DNA from: Hydractinia symbiolongicarpus
Lineage: Eukaryota; Cnidaria; Hydrozoa; Anthoathecata; Hydractiniidae
Reading direction: 5' to 3'
Length of the DNA stretch: 64,000 bases
Assembly (NCBI RefSeq): GCF_029227915.1
Contig: NC_079875.1
Coordinates: 18,843,001 to 18,907,000, forward strand
Shown here piece by piece: positions 1 through 13,800 of the stretch. The notes under the pieces were generated by a model. The model was not told the DNA's origin, did no database searches, and saw only the letters and a program-made list of their open reading frames with translations. How positions within the stretch are numbered: position 1 is the stretch's first letter; every line of letters begins with the position of its first letter. Both the position numbers and the translations under genes were made by a program.

Positions 1-994
1 ACAATTTAACAATTCGAGAATAATCACAAAATGTCTTGTCGACTCTATCAAAAAGCAAGACATTGACGGTATCTACGATGTTGGAAAAACAAAAACAGCT
101 AAAGCACAAGTCAAACTTTAAAACTGGATGTCCAGAAAGAGAATCTGGCCCTATGCAGAAATAACATATAATAACACAGTGAAGCAAGTTAAGGTAAACG
201 ACATCAACCAACAAAAAGGAGTCTCCAATTGGCTCAATGTATTGCCAATCACTGAGCAAGGTTTTTATCTCAACAAGCAAGGGTTTTGGGATGCTATGCG
301 TTTACGCTACAGTTGGAGCATTCCCAACTTACCCAGCAGTTGCGTTTGTGGAGCTCGATTTGACGTTGAACACAGCATGAAGTGTAAGATGGGTGGCTTT
401 GTTACGAAACGTCACAACGACATTCGTGACCTCACATCAAAGTTACTCAAGGATGTTTGTCATGACGTACAGTTAGAACCGAATTTGCTACCGCTGACTG
501 GAGAACGTTTCGATTTAAAGAGTGTAAAAACCGGTGATGATTGTAGACCGGACATTCGTGCTGGTAATTTTTGGATAAACGGCCAACAGGCATTTTTTGA
601 CGTAAGGGTTTTTGACCCCACTGCCTCGAGGTACAACAACCAAACTTTACAGCAATCTTTCATTTCAAACGAGAACGAGAAGAAAATAAATTACAATCGT
701 AGAATTTTGAGTGTTAATAATGGCAGTTTTACGCCGCTAATATTTACAATTCACGAAAGCATGGGTCGCGAATGCATCACTTTTTACAGTCGGCTTTCGG
801 AAATGATAGCGGATAAGAAGAACATACCCATTTCAACTGCAGTCACACATATACGCACAAAACTTTGTTTTGCTCTGTTGAGATCTGGTTTAATATGTTT
901 ACGAGGTTCGAGAAGTTTATATAAAAAGTTCGATGTAGGAGATATTGTGGTTGGTCATGAAATATTGTGGTTGGTCATGAAATTTCAATGTTGA
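1..994 (+). pseudogene. 3' part of a retroelement-type protein with zinc knuckle and PD-(D/E)XK-like nuclease region
   Basis: The main open stretch is 128-994 (288 codons). The same frame is open from base 2, interrupted only by a TAA at 119-121, so the protein began outside the window. A C-x-C-x7-H-x3-C cluster (CVCGARFDVEHSMKC, about 345-390) is followed by a conserved-looking block ending GNFWINGQQAFFDVRVFDP (about 565-620). The order zinc knuckle then D...DVRV resembles the restriction-endonuclease-like tail of some non-LTR retrotransposons. I recall similar proteins being repeated many times in cnidarian and sponge genomes. No reverse transcriptase motif is visible because the N-terminal part lies off the window. 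The last 40 bases of the ORF contain a 20-bp direct duplication (about 942-981). The retroelement assignment is inference; a host gene is unlikely because no introns are seen. Confidence 0.5.
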
Positions 995-1141
995 ACTGTT
1001 AAATCGTTAGCTAGGAATATGTTGTGTTATGTCGTAAATTAGTCCCTCGTAGTCATATAATGTTCTACTTATTGTTGTAAAATTATGTGTAAAGAAATAT
1101 TAATTAAGCATAAAAAAAAAGATTTCGCTCAGCAAAAAAAA

Positions 1142-1295
1142 AAGTGTGAACATGCGTGAAGTAAGTGAGGTAAGGATAAAGTATGAAGCATACGTTGAAG
1201 CAAGAATATCAAAACTTTTGATATCTTGCTTCAACGTATGCTTCATAACTTCGTTTTACTTTCCACTTACTTCATGATTTTGCTAATGTGAACAT
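1142..1295. repeat. Hairpin-forming MITE-like inverted repeat
   Basis: Bases 1182-1247 form a nearly perfect inverted repeat with arms of about 33 bp and a single bulged A. The left arm begins TATGAAGCATACGTTGAAGC and the right arm is its reverse complement. The similarity continues outward less perfectly: GTGAAGTAAGTG near 1155 pairs with CACTTACTTCA near 1264, and GTGAAC occurs at both ends. This is the structure of a small fold-back MITE. No target duplication was identified with confidence. Confidence 0.65.
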
Positions 1296-2755
1296 AAGAA
1301 GTAACGTGAGCAAGACTTTTTTTAACATGAAACAAGAGAGAAATCAAAATGTCAGCCCAAAGTGAAGAAAGACTTTCTGAAGAATGTGCTTTCAATCTAT
1401 AAACCCAGATTCCATATATTTTTAAAATCTTTAGCTATACGCTCCCAATCACAACTTGTTCTCGGTGGTCTAACATACTGTTTATTCAGACAATCCCATA
1501 TCAGGCCCGGCAGAGCAATTTTGAAAGTGTAGGGGCTAAATTATTCAATGTTAAAGGAGGCCCTACCATGGTTGGGGCCGACAGGTTACGAAAATTTTTA
1601 AACTTTTGGCCCCCTAGATTGGCTAAAACATACGTTTACAAAATGCAGGACATTATATATAGAAATATAGAAACGCCATATTTTATATGTAAGATATATT
1701 TTCAAAATAAGCAATATTAAAGCAAAATAAAGATAATGCGGAGAAAGGCTAAAGTATATGACAACTACCAGTCCTCCTTTGTAAATTTTCCGAGTACTCG
1801 CTTTCTGTTGTCGTCCGATTGAACAAATGTGTTGGCAATTTTCATCTGGTCTAGTTTGTCAGTCCTATCTTTTTGGAAATTGAGAATCGAGATGGAGTTA
1901 AAACCGAGCGGGAAGCATTGTGGATCTCATACAGAGCATATGTATGTATTGATCAATTAATAAAACATCACTTTGTGCCCCCGCCCCCCAGCCCCCGCTG
2001 CATATAGCTTTGCAAGTCTCGTTAATTATGACGCTTATTGTCAATTTAGCGATTCTGAAAGAAAGGCTCAATGACTGTTGACTACCTCCATGGGCAAGAT
2101 AATGTAATGTCAAGCATAGGTGTTCAGCTAAAATTGCTTTGCGGAATTTTGAGAAGCAAGTAAAGTAAGCATGCGCAGTTAGTGTGAAGCAAGCAAGAAG
2201 ATCACTTGCACTCGTTTAGTAAACATGAATAAAGAGGATTTTTCTTCGCACTGTGATTGGCTCATCTACACAAAATATACACTATATTTTAATTTCTACC
2301 GAAAAACTTATGATATTTTTTCTCTGATTGGTTAATAACCCGGTGAGTAAAGTTATTGTTTTCTTGAAAAACAAGAATTTGTCGGTGAATTTGCTCCATA
2401 ATTTTCTCCTTATAAAATCCTAAATATTTCATTACAATTATTCTTTTGTTCCGATAGTTTAAACGATTATCCCAAACAAATTATTATCTTGCAAGTCAGC
2501 AATTTTTTTCTTACCGGATTGGCCAATCTACCATATGCGGCGTTAATAAGCGCATAAAAAGTAAGTCATGTGAATGGATAACGGGAGATATAAAACAATC
2601 CATGAATAACAGAGATTATTGTGTAGAGCTAAACAGATTAACGATGAAACTGACTGGAATATAATGATTGTAATTTATGATACACTTTGTATACTATATG
2701 ATTTTTAACATGTTATTATTAGGTGTAAAGTATTGATAGCAACAAGTTTGTTGAC
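1296..2755. other. Intergenic, no gene recognised
   Basis: Short open frames here show no recognisable protein. The stretch contains scattered GAAGCAAG-type words (about 2145-2205) reminiscent of the hairpin element to its left, a short C-rich run near 1979-1996, and AT-rich sequence. It probably consists of decayed repeats. I see no TOP3A exon in it. Confidence 0.5.
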
Positions 2756-3675
2756 GTGTATATATGTATATGTGAGCTATTTTTTGTAAATTACTTAATA
2801 AAAATAATAACAATAAGAGAAACAAGTGCGGCTATATGGAATATTCTAAATGAGCAGCTATGTGTATCAAAGCATCGTGATGACTGGAAAAGAATCGATG
2901 ACAATTTGAAAAGATTTGGAACCTTTCGCACTTGGTGCAATTGATGGGAAACGCGTCACTATTCAATTGCTAAATAGCGGATCCCTGTATTTTAATTTTA
3001 AAGGATATTTCAGCACTATATTGAAGGCCATATGTGACGCAACATATATCTTTACGCTTGTTGATGTTGGCAATGATGGATCAAACAATGATAGTGTTGT
3101 TTTTCGGAATTCACTTATGGGCCGAGCATTTGTTTCAAAACCAAATGAATTTTTTAGAACCTATAATATTGAATGAAAACCCAAGTTTGAAGCATTTCTA
3201 CTACAAACATGGCTACTGCGACCATTCCCTGGCAGAAGTATACCCGAGCATCAAGCAATCTTCAACGCTTCGGCGTATTGCGTGCTCAATGGGAAATATT
3301 TGTGATACCTATTCAATGTAGCATAAAAAAAAAGATAGTCAATGCAGCGTTGTGTTAGCACTACTTTCTTCTTAACAAACAATGGTTTCGTCGATTCTTA
3401 TAATGAGAAAGGGAAAATAAAGGAGCGTGACTGGAGGAGTATTACTTTCACACATAAAGATAGAGGAGCTTTTTTAAGTGATATTCATTTATTACGAGGA
3501 TCTAAGTACCACAATCCGCAATAGAAGTACAAAATGCTATCAAAATCTATGTAAACTCAATGGAAGGCTGGGTACCATGGCTGTGGAACTACGTGTGCAA
3601 CAGAGAAGAGATATTACACTGACATATTACCACGATAAAATTGTATTTTACGTTAAAATATTAAGTGTAACCTAG
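2756..3675 (+). pseudogene. Decayed PIF/Harbinger transposase (HARBI1-like, DDE_Tnp_4)
   Basis: Several overlapping frames together give a Harbinger transposase order. First comes a helical segment with ETSAAIWNILNEQL (about 2821-2860). The first catalytic block follows, PFALGAIDGKRV, continuing to TLVDVGNDGSNNDSVVFRNS (about 2920-3115). Then comes LLRPFPGRSIPEHQAIFN (about 3205-3260), and finally a tail with a PKYHNP-type segment and VNSMEGWVPW (about 3500-3580). Frameshifts near 2905, 3160, 3300 and 3530 and internal stops make it inactive. In the family, this protein cuts and pastes DNA with a DDE active site and needs a Myb/SANT partner; no partner ORF was recognised next to this copy. 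Ends were not mapped. Confidence 0.7.
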
Positions 3676-3987
3676 TTCATACTAAACTTATTATTACCTT
3701 TGTCCCGCGTGGTATTCCTGAATTAAGTTGTCGGACAGATATTCACTTCGATCATTTGAAAGAAGTTGCGGAAAGGACATTTTTTGATTGAAAACAATAA
3801 CTTCTGAAAAAATACGAGCCAGTTCAAATAGCAACGAAACTTTTAACATCTAAATATTTCGGTTTTTAAGCATTAAGCATTTACTCAAGATTGGATGTTC
3901 TAAAAAAGAAAAAATTATTTTAAAAAAATGAGTTTTTCTGTTGTGGTTTGTGTTCAAGATACATTAGTAAAACATGCAGTTTTTTAA

Positions 3988-4403
3988 TACCGTAATGCTT
4001 TGAATAAACTTCTATTAAAAGCCCCCTTCTATTAAAAGCCCCTCCTTTTCAGTCATTTTTTAAATAAACACCCCCCTCGAATAGACGTCCCTTCCTCATA
4101 AGAATAGTTTATACGAAGAGACAGTAAAAGTAATACTTTTTTGCTAAATCTTAGGTTTAAGGATGAAAATTTAGCTTTTCGCTTTTGAAGTTCATTCTCT
4201 AAAACATGTGAATATCTTTTATTTTCTGTGGTGAAGATATATATTATAGGTATCCTTAAAAACTGCAAAAGAGACGAAGTGTAAAAAATTTAATAAACGC
4301 CCCCTCTTTTAAACGCCCCCCCCCCCCCCCCCCCAAATAGAAGACCCCCAAAATGTCAAAAAATTAATAAATGGCCCGGGCGTTTATTCGAAGCATTACG
4401 GTA
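3988..4403. mobile_element. TA-flanked MITE with internal poly-C tract
   Basis: The left end reads TA then CCGTAATGCTTTGAATAAAC, and the right end is the near reverse complement (GTTTATTCGAAGCATTACGG then TA). The repeated TA dinucleotides suggest a Tc1/mariner-type target duplication. The interior carries repeated (T)TAAACGCCCC-like motifs on both sides and a poly-C run of about 19 bases near 4315-4335. No coding capacity was seen. Confidence 0.7.
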
Positions 4404-4826
4404 TAAAAAAGTAAGAATTAGCCATAGTCACTCGGAAAAAAAACTGCATCCACATCTGCTTTATAGGTGTGACACAGGCTTTACGGACTAGCTAGCGTAA
4501 TACCAGAGAACATGTTCGAGAAGTTAGTGAACATTTCATTAATGACATTTTAAACATTTAAAAATTATTTCGTCTGCTGTGGCCCTGGGGCCGAGTTTGT
4601 CTTTGTGGCATCCGATAATCATCCAAATAAAATCTGGAAAAACAAACTGGCGCAGAGGAAAATGTTTAGCATTTTTATTGTAGCTTTCGATGAATGTTAC
4701 CTTATTTTATCTTCATTTGATCTTCGTTTGTTTTTTCCCTTATATAACTTTTTTTCTCTTTCTTTTGTTTCAAGATGTAATTTTTTCCTTGAGAAGAGTA
4801 AATTTCCCCTTGCCTGCTGTTTCTAG

Positions 4827-7800
4827 ATGCAATTGCAAATATATCTCAGCAAATACAAAAGTGTGCAAAGTGTAATACGAATGACATGTTTCTTCGCAAA
4901 ACAAAAGAGCAAAGGTATATTTTTTGTTTACATTTCTTTGTGTGCACATCAGAACTGAACAGAATATATTTTTCCAGTGGGCGCACTTAACTAGCTGATA
5001 GAACAGTGTTCGTATCAAAAAAAAAAATTAAAAAAAGCTGGCCATTTAGAAATCGTCAAATTTTGTCAAATTGGCAGTATCAAGTACTAAATAACTTCCA
5101 GGTTACCATGCGATTGTGTAAGTATTTTTGCAGCAATATAAATGTTCCATTAATAAAAGGTAGAGGCTTACAGGCGTTAACCCTATTTACAAAAAGGATG
5201 AAAACTTCATTCAATGACTTTGACCATGTTTATCTGTGATTGTTTATAAAGATCAGTACCGTTTTTATTTTCACTGTTTTGCCATATGTTGGTTTACAGC
5301 AGTGGCCTTACGCAAAGGGACGGTCGTTTAGACAAAGTATGATCTTACGCAGAGAGAAAGTGAAAGCACGCTTTTTTTAAGACGAGTAAGAGATACTTTT
5401 TTTCTTACTCGTACAAAAACAGTTGCCACTCGATAATTGGACCTTTCAAGGGAACAAAAAAAAATTCACTAAGTTACCAGGGTGGCCAGCACCTGGAAAA
5501 TCCTGGAAAATGAAAGGGTGTCCTTGAAGACCTGGAATAAAACTCCTTATGGTCAAAAATCCTTGCAAAACAAGGTTTTTTGATAACTGTCCTGGAATTT
5601 TTCACTAGTAGAATATACAATACTTATAATTTGTCAAATCATTTTGTCTGTAACAATATTTTCAAATGAGAATTAGAGAATTTTTATCGTTGCTGCTAAA
5701 AACATAACATTCAACATTGGTTCATATTTTTGTTTGTCCCATCAATTTTGTTTTATTTGTTCGACTTAGTTTTGACAGTTATATTTTCCGTAGAAATGTG
5801 TTATCATTATCAGTTCTAATGTAAAAATGTTTTCTGAGAGCAAAAATGTCCTGGAAAAATTTGATTTTGTCCTGGAAAAATGCCTAAGTATGTTCCAAAT
5901 TCCTGGAAAACTCCTGGAATTTCATTTGAAAATCTTGCTGACCACCCTGGTTACACTTATCCAAAGTTTTTTGGAAAAAAAATTAATTTCGCAAAAAAGG
6001 AAGTTCCGGGAGTTTGTAGAAGCTCAAAAATGCAAATGCTCTAAAAATGCTAAAGGTTCCAAAGACAACGAGTTCATTTTATGAGTACGGTAATTAAAAC
6101 CCAATTTGTTGTTCAATAAACAAGTTATTCTCACCTAAATTGAACTTTTAATTGAATACCACCATACAAGTCGATGGGAGTGTGTTTACCGATAATCGCG
6201 CTATTGGCAATGCGTTTTGTCGATTTTTTTCTAATGTCATTCAATCACTTAAAAATTCTGCAAAAATCATCAAAGTGAAACTGCCCCAAGATTTCGACTC
6301 GAACCGATCACCGCTGATGATACTTTAAAACATCTGAAATCATTAAATCCTAAAAAGGCTGTCTTGGTTACTTAAATACTGCATGGAGGTAATCTCTTAA
6401 CCTCTGACATAACCCTATCACTACAATCTTCCTGGAAGGTAAAATAGCAGGAGCTTCCGACATGTTGAGCCATGTTAAACTGTTGTTAAAACTAACGAGT
6501 TTTGGTATTATTGAAACGCGAGTGGTTCGCAGATTATTTGTTTGGTAACTTTCAGCAAATGCAATGTAAAAACTTTCTATCTGATGAACAGTCAATCACT
6601 AGTGGGGTACCACAGGGGTCAATTTTAGACCCGCTTCTGTTAATAATATTATTTAATGATCTTTTTACTATTATGAAACATTTTAAAGTGGTAAAGTATG
6701 TAGACGATACCGTATTATTTGTTGCTGGGAGAGAACTTGTGTCTCATCTAACATGAACTGTATTTTTAAATGGTGCATGGAGAACGAATTAGTTTTAAAT
6801 AAACTCAATGTTTTTACTAACATATACATTTTTAATAAAATAACATTTTTCATTAGTTTTAAGAACTTAATTTTGTGCTTTAGCGCCTTGTGGCTAATTG
6901 CTCCTGACTTCAATCTTTTCGGTGCGTTTTCACTAGCCTTTTCATGTGTTTCTTCTGTTTATTATTTTACATCCACTGTTTTTACTGAATTTTATATATA
7001 GACAATTTAATACTGCAACTTTTTTTTCAAGGACCCATGTTGATACCAGATTTGTATATATTTCTAAAATGGTTATCCTTGTATAATATTCGTGAAATAA
7101 ATAAATAAATTCACTAAAAGAAATCGTGAATGGACGTCTGTTTCAAATGATTTATCAGTTCTTTTTCAACCAACTTGGACACGTTTATGATCGATAAACG
7201 TATCCCGTCTTCTTCCAAACGTGTTTTGATTGCGTTTTATACATTGTCTTCACAAAATCAGCTGTAATGTGTGACCATGCACTAGTTAGTTTTGAAAAAT
7301 CCGTGATTCAAGTTTAAGAAGGAATATTGTTTTAAATATTTAGCAAAAATTCAACTTACGCGGATGTAAAACGGCTTAAGGGACCAAGAGAAATATTTTC
7401 ATTTAGTGAATGTTCCACTTATCTAGAAATTAAGAGAGAGTTTGATAAGGCATATCCAAGGGACCGGTGGTTCCACTTAAAAGTTTCCCTTATCCGGGAT
7501 TCCAGATATCGAGCGACAGCTGTAACATAATTGGCGATGAATAATTTGCCTTAAAGGGGGTACAAAACAAGCTGTTGATTTTTGACTTTAGTGTCCTACA
7601 AAAAACGTTTATGAACAAATGAGGAACAAAGCAACGTCTTAAATCATCTTAGATATCATATGGACGCCAGATATGAATGAAAACGACAGAAGATTACCTT
7701 AACAAATATTTAATATTCGTTCTTTATTCTACATATACACCTACTTTGCTTTTAAATCAGATTTTGCAGCAAAAGAAACTGAACTTTTTTTATCTAACTA

Positions 7801-10800
7801 GCTAGCTATTTTTTTTTAAGCTCGGCCCCGAGTTGAAATTTCAGGTCGGGCTTAAATTTTCCATGTAATCACCCCCTTAGAGTAATTAAAAGGGGATAGG
7901 AACCGGTTAAAATTCTCACTTTTACGTGTATCCCGCGCACATATTAAAAATCCGGCAAACGCGTTTTGCGCAGTGAATATTTTTTTTCGACAAGTATATT
8001 ACAGAGAAATATTTCAGTGAGAATCATTCTGGATGCAAATATAACCAAGGCTGGAGAAGATAAAAATTCTAGATATATTTATATGTTCGAGTCTGTAAAT
8101 TACATCATCTCAACTTTCGTGTAAGTCACTAAAGTCGAAAACCAACAGCCGTTCCGTAGCCCCCTTTAATAACTTCCTTCATCAAAACAAACTTTCGATA
8201 TTACTGTTATGTATTATATTTTCCAGACTATATTATTTTGCCGCAAAAGGAGAAAACTGTAAGGTAATGTATCTATTTCTGGAAAATTCCATTAAAAAGT
8301 AGAAAGGTTGTCTATATTCTTGCAATCTAGTGGGTATATGTTTTGTGCCTTGACCTTCTAAGTGGTTTGGTTATTACACAATGTTATTCAGAATCCGCTA
8401 GGATAAATAGTAACATCAATGACGGAGATCTTTCTTTGGCCGTTATATAGCCCTTCTAACGACCTAACCAGATCAAAAAATTAACATTATCATCACAACG
8501 CATTAAATTCGAAAAAATATATTTCGTAACACCAGTACACGAAGCCATAACTTAAAGGGATCCTGAAGTACTTTTACCATGAGAAATCCCCAATGACCAT
8601 AACCAGCTGATAATTCAACCAATATAGTAAGCAACGAGATGAAAAAATAATAAAATATATATATATTTTTTTTATAGTAAGAAATTTCGTTGCTTTGAAT
8701 ATATACCCACTTTTTATGACTCGAGTTAGCTTTTTAAATATTTGTTTGTTTTTTGCCGCCTCGACCTCTGGCACGAACTTTTCTTCGTTTAAAAATTCAA
8801 ATTAGATCCAGTCTTTTTTGTGTCACGTGACCCTATTATGTCATTAGGAATCTCTCATGCGTATCTTTCAGGTTAGTTCAACTTGTAAAAGTAGCTCGGG
8901 ATTCATGCATATCACAAGATGAAAAAATGCGCAAAAAATGTCAACTAAAAAATTCTCGGTTTTTTCTCAATGTGAAACAACTTTTCAAGTCATTTTCATT
9001 AACAACACGGCGTTCAAAATAGGTAAAAGTTTACTTCGACGTACTTTGCGTTGTACGGCCGTCCGTCCAAGCGGCACAATGTCCACCGGAAACAGAAATG
9101 CGTGCACGAATTCAAAATGGCGGCGATTCAAGCAAATTCATCGGTTGAATTCATGAAATTAGGTCGTACACTGCAACGCTAAAAGATTAAAGTGGACTTT
9201 CGCCTTTATTCTCATACGCAGTCCTATTCTATTGATCCGTCCTCCTTGCGTAAGGTCGCTGTTAACATGTTGATACCTTCATCGGTATATAATATCGCAT
9301 ATCATATGCTTCAACGTAATTATTACAAAAATGTACTTAGTCATAAAATCTGTTTCTTTATTTTTAAACCCTTTTTTATTTAGATGGCTATTGGGATGTA
9401 TGGGTTATCCAAACTGCCGAAATAGTATATTCTTTCCTTCTTTTGTGTTGAATGTTTCAAAGACAGAATCGTTTTGTTCCTTGTGTAAGCCACGAGTGTT
9501 TTGCAAGCTTAACATAGAGTTTAAACCAGGATCTGTTCCACCACAATTGCCAAACACGTTAGTATTTACTTTTGTCCAATTTTGGAGATGAAGTATATTG
9601 ATTTTTTCGTTTTTTCTGTGTCGTGTTCCGTCTAACAAAAAAACGTTTTGTGTGTTAACAATCGTCATTTGAGATATAAACATTACTATTTTAAAATAAG
9701 TGTTATGTTATGGTTTTCATTGGTTGATGTCAGTCACGTGTGTTGTTTAAACACAAATTACATTTTTTCGTGGTTGGGTTAAAAGGTCTGAGAAGATCTA
9801 CTGAGAGATTAGCTATCTTCTACCTCAGATATGCCGCAAAAACTCCGAAAGTCTTCAACTTCTACTACCCTAAAGTTTGTTTACCCTGTTTTTTCACAAA
9901 TTCCACCAATGCTGGAAAAATACAGTGTAAACAATTGGCAGATCCTTGCGGGGAATTAAAATATTTTGAAAATTGTCACAGGTTGGGAATTACCCCTCAT
10001 CAACAAATAGAGCTGAAGGGCCATCAAATGACGAAGAGGAAGGAAAACATCCTCGATCAGGAAGCGAAAAATATGATCAAGAAAGAAGTAATAAAGAAGG
10101 TGAATTCTAGGAGAGACCAATTTCGTTGACAATATTTGTTCTCCCCAAAAAGGAGAAGAACAAGTTTCGGCCAATTATACATCTCAAAATCTGAACAGTT
10201 TCCTAGAATTTTAAAATGGAGGGTATAAAGCACGTGAAAAAGCTTCTTCGGGGATTATTTAGGAAAATTAGATTTGTAGGAGACTTATTGGCAAATTCCA
10301 GTTCATCATCATCAAGAAAATACCTGTGATTAAAATGGAGGCTGTACGAAATGTTGTTATTAGCCTTCGGAGTAGGACCAGGGCCTCGCATCTTCACAAA
10401 AATCATGAGGGGAAAGTCACTAATTTTTGTGATCATACCTGGACGATGTAATAGGAAGGACATACGTCAAGAAGCCCTAACAGCACGGGATCCTGTGATT
10501 TTTCTTCTCTGTCCGATCAGTTTTTTAAAATTTGGAAATAGTCTTCTTTGCCACCAACACAACAGGTAGAGTTTTTAGGAACGCCCAAAAGATGGAAATA
10601 TTTCTGCCTGTTCAGAAAATTCAAAAGCTGAAAAAACTTTGTCAAGGAACTTTGAGAAAACCCCAACAATCTCGGAGACAAATGTCAACAGTGGTGGGGA
10701 AACTTTATGCAACCTAAAATCCAAGCAGCACCACTACAATTAAGATACCTACAACAAAATCTAGTTCAAGCACAATGGAAAAAAGTCTGTTACAGTCACA

Positions 10801-13800
10801 CAGTCACCCTGTCAGCAGACTCCCAAAAGGAGCTAAAATGGTGGTTGAACAATTTGATACTAGCCAAGGAAAAACCAATACACAGACGGCTCCTCTTCTC
10901 TCCAGAAATTAGGCGCGGCTATAGAGGACCGACTGTCAACTGGGGAGCTTGGACAAATAGGAGAAGTCACGATATCACATCAACTAATTAGAACTGCTGG
11001 CAGCCGAATTAGCGGTAAAAAAAACAAATATCAACTCGCCATATTTACATAGACAACATGACAGCTCTGTCCTTAAATAGCAAAGAGAATATGGAAATAT
11101 GCTCTGGAATAGGAGATCATGATTTGGATTCCCTCAGCTATGAACAAATTTAAGAGAATGGGAACTGAACTGAAACCCAGTGTGTTCTAGAAATGTTTGC
11201 TTTTAGCAGGTGCAGACAAGTGTGGGAGGTGAAAGAAGTTGTTACACAGGTTAAGAGAATGAGGGGTGTACAAGATCTAACAAACAAAGAACTGACATTG
11301 AAAACTGTTACGCTACTTGCCTTGACATCTTGCTTTAACATCTGTCAGCCTTTTAGATACAGCTAGGAGAGAAACCAAAATATTGTAAGAAACAGGGTAA
11401 AAGACCAGACCCAATAATCTATGCCCAGTTAAAAAGCTTAATAATTATAAAACTATAAAATTATTTCTTAACATTGAAGAGCCTCTCTTAGTAGTGACAA
11501 CTAGGACCATCAGTAGATGGCCTATGTTGAAACTTCAGGAGTAGACACATCTGTGTTTAAGGGCCACTCTACTCTGCCGCGTCATCCCAGTCGTTTAAAA
11601 AAGGAGCAACCATTGACAAAATTCTTAAATGTGGAAGTCCACTTGGCAAAAGTTTTCTGCGGGTATTGCACCTACAGCATGTGCGACACGGTTTACCTGT
11701 ACTAAGAGCTCAGCCTGGTGTTAACGATGGACTGTTTCCTATGTTCTTATTTAAACGAAGTTGTGATAAAGTATTTTTAAAAAAGTATATTAGGCCTATT
11801 CGGATGTGTGCCATGGTTATGTAGAAACATCTATTTTACATTTGAAACTCTACTTTTGTGTTCAGTTGTAAGTAGTAAATATACCGAATTCGCAATATCA
11901 TTGTAGTATGTAATTATGTTATTACAGCTGCATAATTACCAACGAAAGTAAACAAAAAAGGGAGTTTATATTTCATTTTAAAACGACTTCTTGTGTTGGA
12001 ACTTATTATTTTAGTTAAATATTAGTTAAAAATAAACATTAATCTTCCACACATTTATTCGGCCCTCTGCCGGCCCCTTTTTATTAGTACTTTTTCATAT
12101 TATCAGTCAGATATTCTCTAGCTTGTAAAAAAGCCTAATATTCCAGCTTTACGAATATTTTTTACTCAACAGCGATGTGTTAGAGCCAGATTTCTACAGA
12201 ATAAAGAAAGTCCATATCAAAGGAGATTTAGAACTTGATCAACTTCTCACAAAAAAGACTCGGTCGAGCACCTCACGCACTGATTCTTTTGAAATTAAAA
12301 ACAATAGAAAATTCAATACATTTAAAGCATACAGAAAATAGTTGTTTCTCTTCTTTTTTTCTTCCTTCCAGATTGAAAAAAACACGACTTGTCAATCTAC
12401 ACAATCTGGCTTTAGAAAAAGTCACTTAACAACAACCATTTTACTAAAATTACGAAATGAAATTATCAAAGCTACCAGAAGTCACTATTTCAGTAATGAC
12501 TTATTATTCTATTAGCCTGTGACACTGTCAAATATGAATCGCTGATCAAAGGAATGAGTAAGCTCAGATTTTCAAAGAATTTTTTAAAACTTATACATAG
12601 TTATTTATCAGTATGTGCAGATATACGATAAGATGTCCAATCTATTGGTTTTTTTATATGGCTCGAGCAAGTATACTCAGCCCTATTCTTATTAATCTGC
12701 ACGTATCCGATGTGTTTAACTTCGTATCTACGGCATGCTGATAACACCGCCTTTTATAAATGTACTACTTTACAGAACTGTTAGTCTAAAAAAATGACCT
12801 AGAAATCCTGCAAAAACAAAATCTTATTCTCACCCAAATAAAACAAAAACCATGCTGTTATCTATTAAGCAACTATCCACAAAGCATAAACTTCACGACG
12901 CTACTACTTATGCAATTTAATGAAATAATAAGTACTTGGAGAAAGAGAGAGTGCTATTTATCTTGGAACAATCGCATTTATACCATCATTAAAAATGGAT
13001 ATGGTAAGGTAGTATTCTACAATGCTCCACACTACCAAGTTAAACGTTTGGAGAAATTACAAAATTTGTGTAAAATGGTTACCAATAAAAGAAAGAATGA
13101 TCTATTCTTTCAGCACTGTCAAGGCATTATATTACAAATGTGGCCATTATATCTCAAACTACAGTTAAGATCACTGCACAACCAAAGTTGCGGAATACTT
13201 ATTAATAAGAGTATGTAGTTGAACGTTTGAATTGCGCACGTTTTTATATGACGCTGCCAGTTGTTTCAACCTTCCAGGGAATGTTAAAAAGCGTAAAAGC
13301 TTTAGTCCCTTTACCAGTATGTGTTGGAAGTGTTTTATTGTTAGGGCACAATGTTTGAAATTATTTCAGTTCATATTATGTTTAGTAAGCGTCTTTCTAG
13401 ATTATTTAGTGAAGGGTTATATTTCTACTAGGATTATATTAATTTTACTAGTGTGGAAGAATCGTTTATTTTCTTTTTATTTACATAATTTATTTACCGC
13501 TGCATTGAATTACTGCCTTGCATTTTTGTTGTATTTTTTGTCGGATCCAATTGATATTGCACTTCTGATTGTAAGCTTTATAAAGTTATGATTGGGGATC
13601 GAACATAGAGTGCAAATTGCGTAATATTTTTAGGTATAGCGGTTGTGTTGGTGGATGCGATGAAATGCTGAATGAAATACTTAACTTGAATAGAAAAGGT
13701 GCGTATTAGTACTTTTTAAACTGTATTTTTATGTGAAAAACTCTATTTGTCTTAATGCTCTGCAACTTGTTATAACATCTTCAGATGCACTACCACATCG

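Noticed and set aside
13232-13591. Hydrophobic 119-codon ORF behind the second LINE
   Set aside because: Composition is that of T-rich noncoding DNA. The LINE C-terminal sense continues in another frame, and the TOP3A acceptor at 13633 shows the region is intronic.
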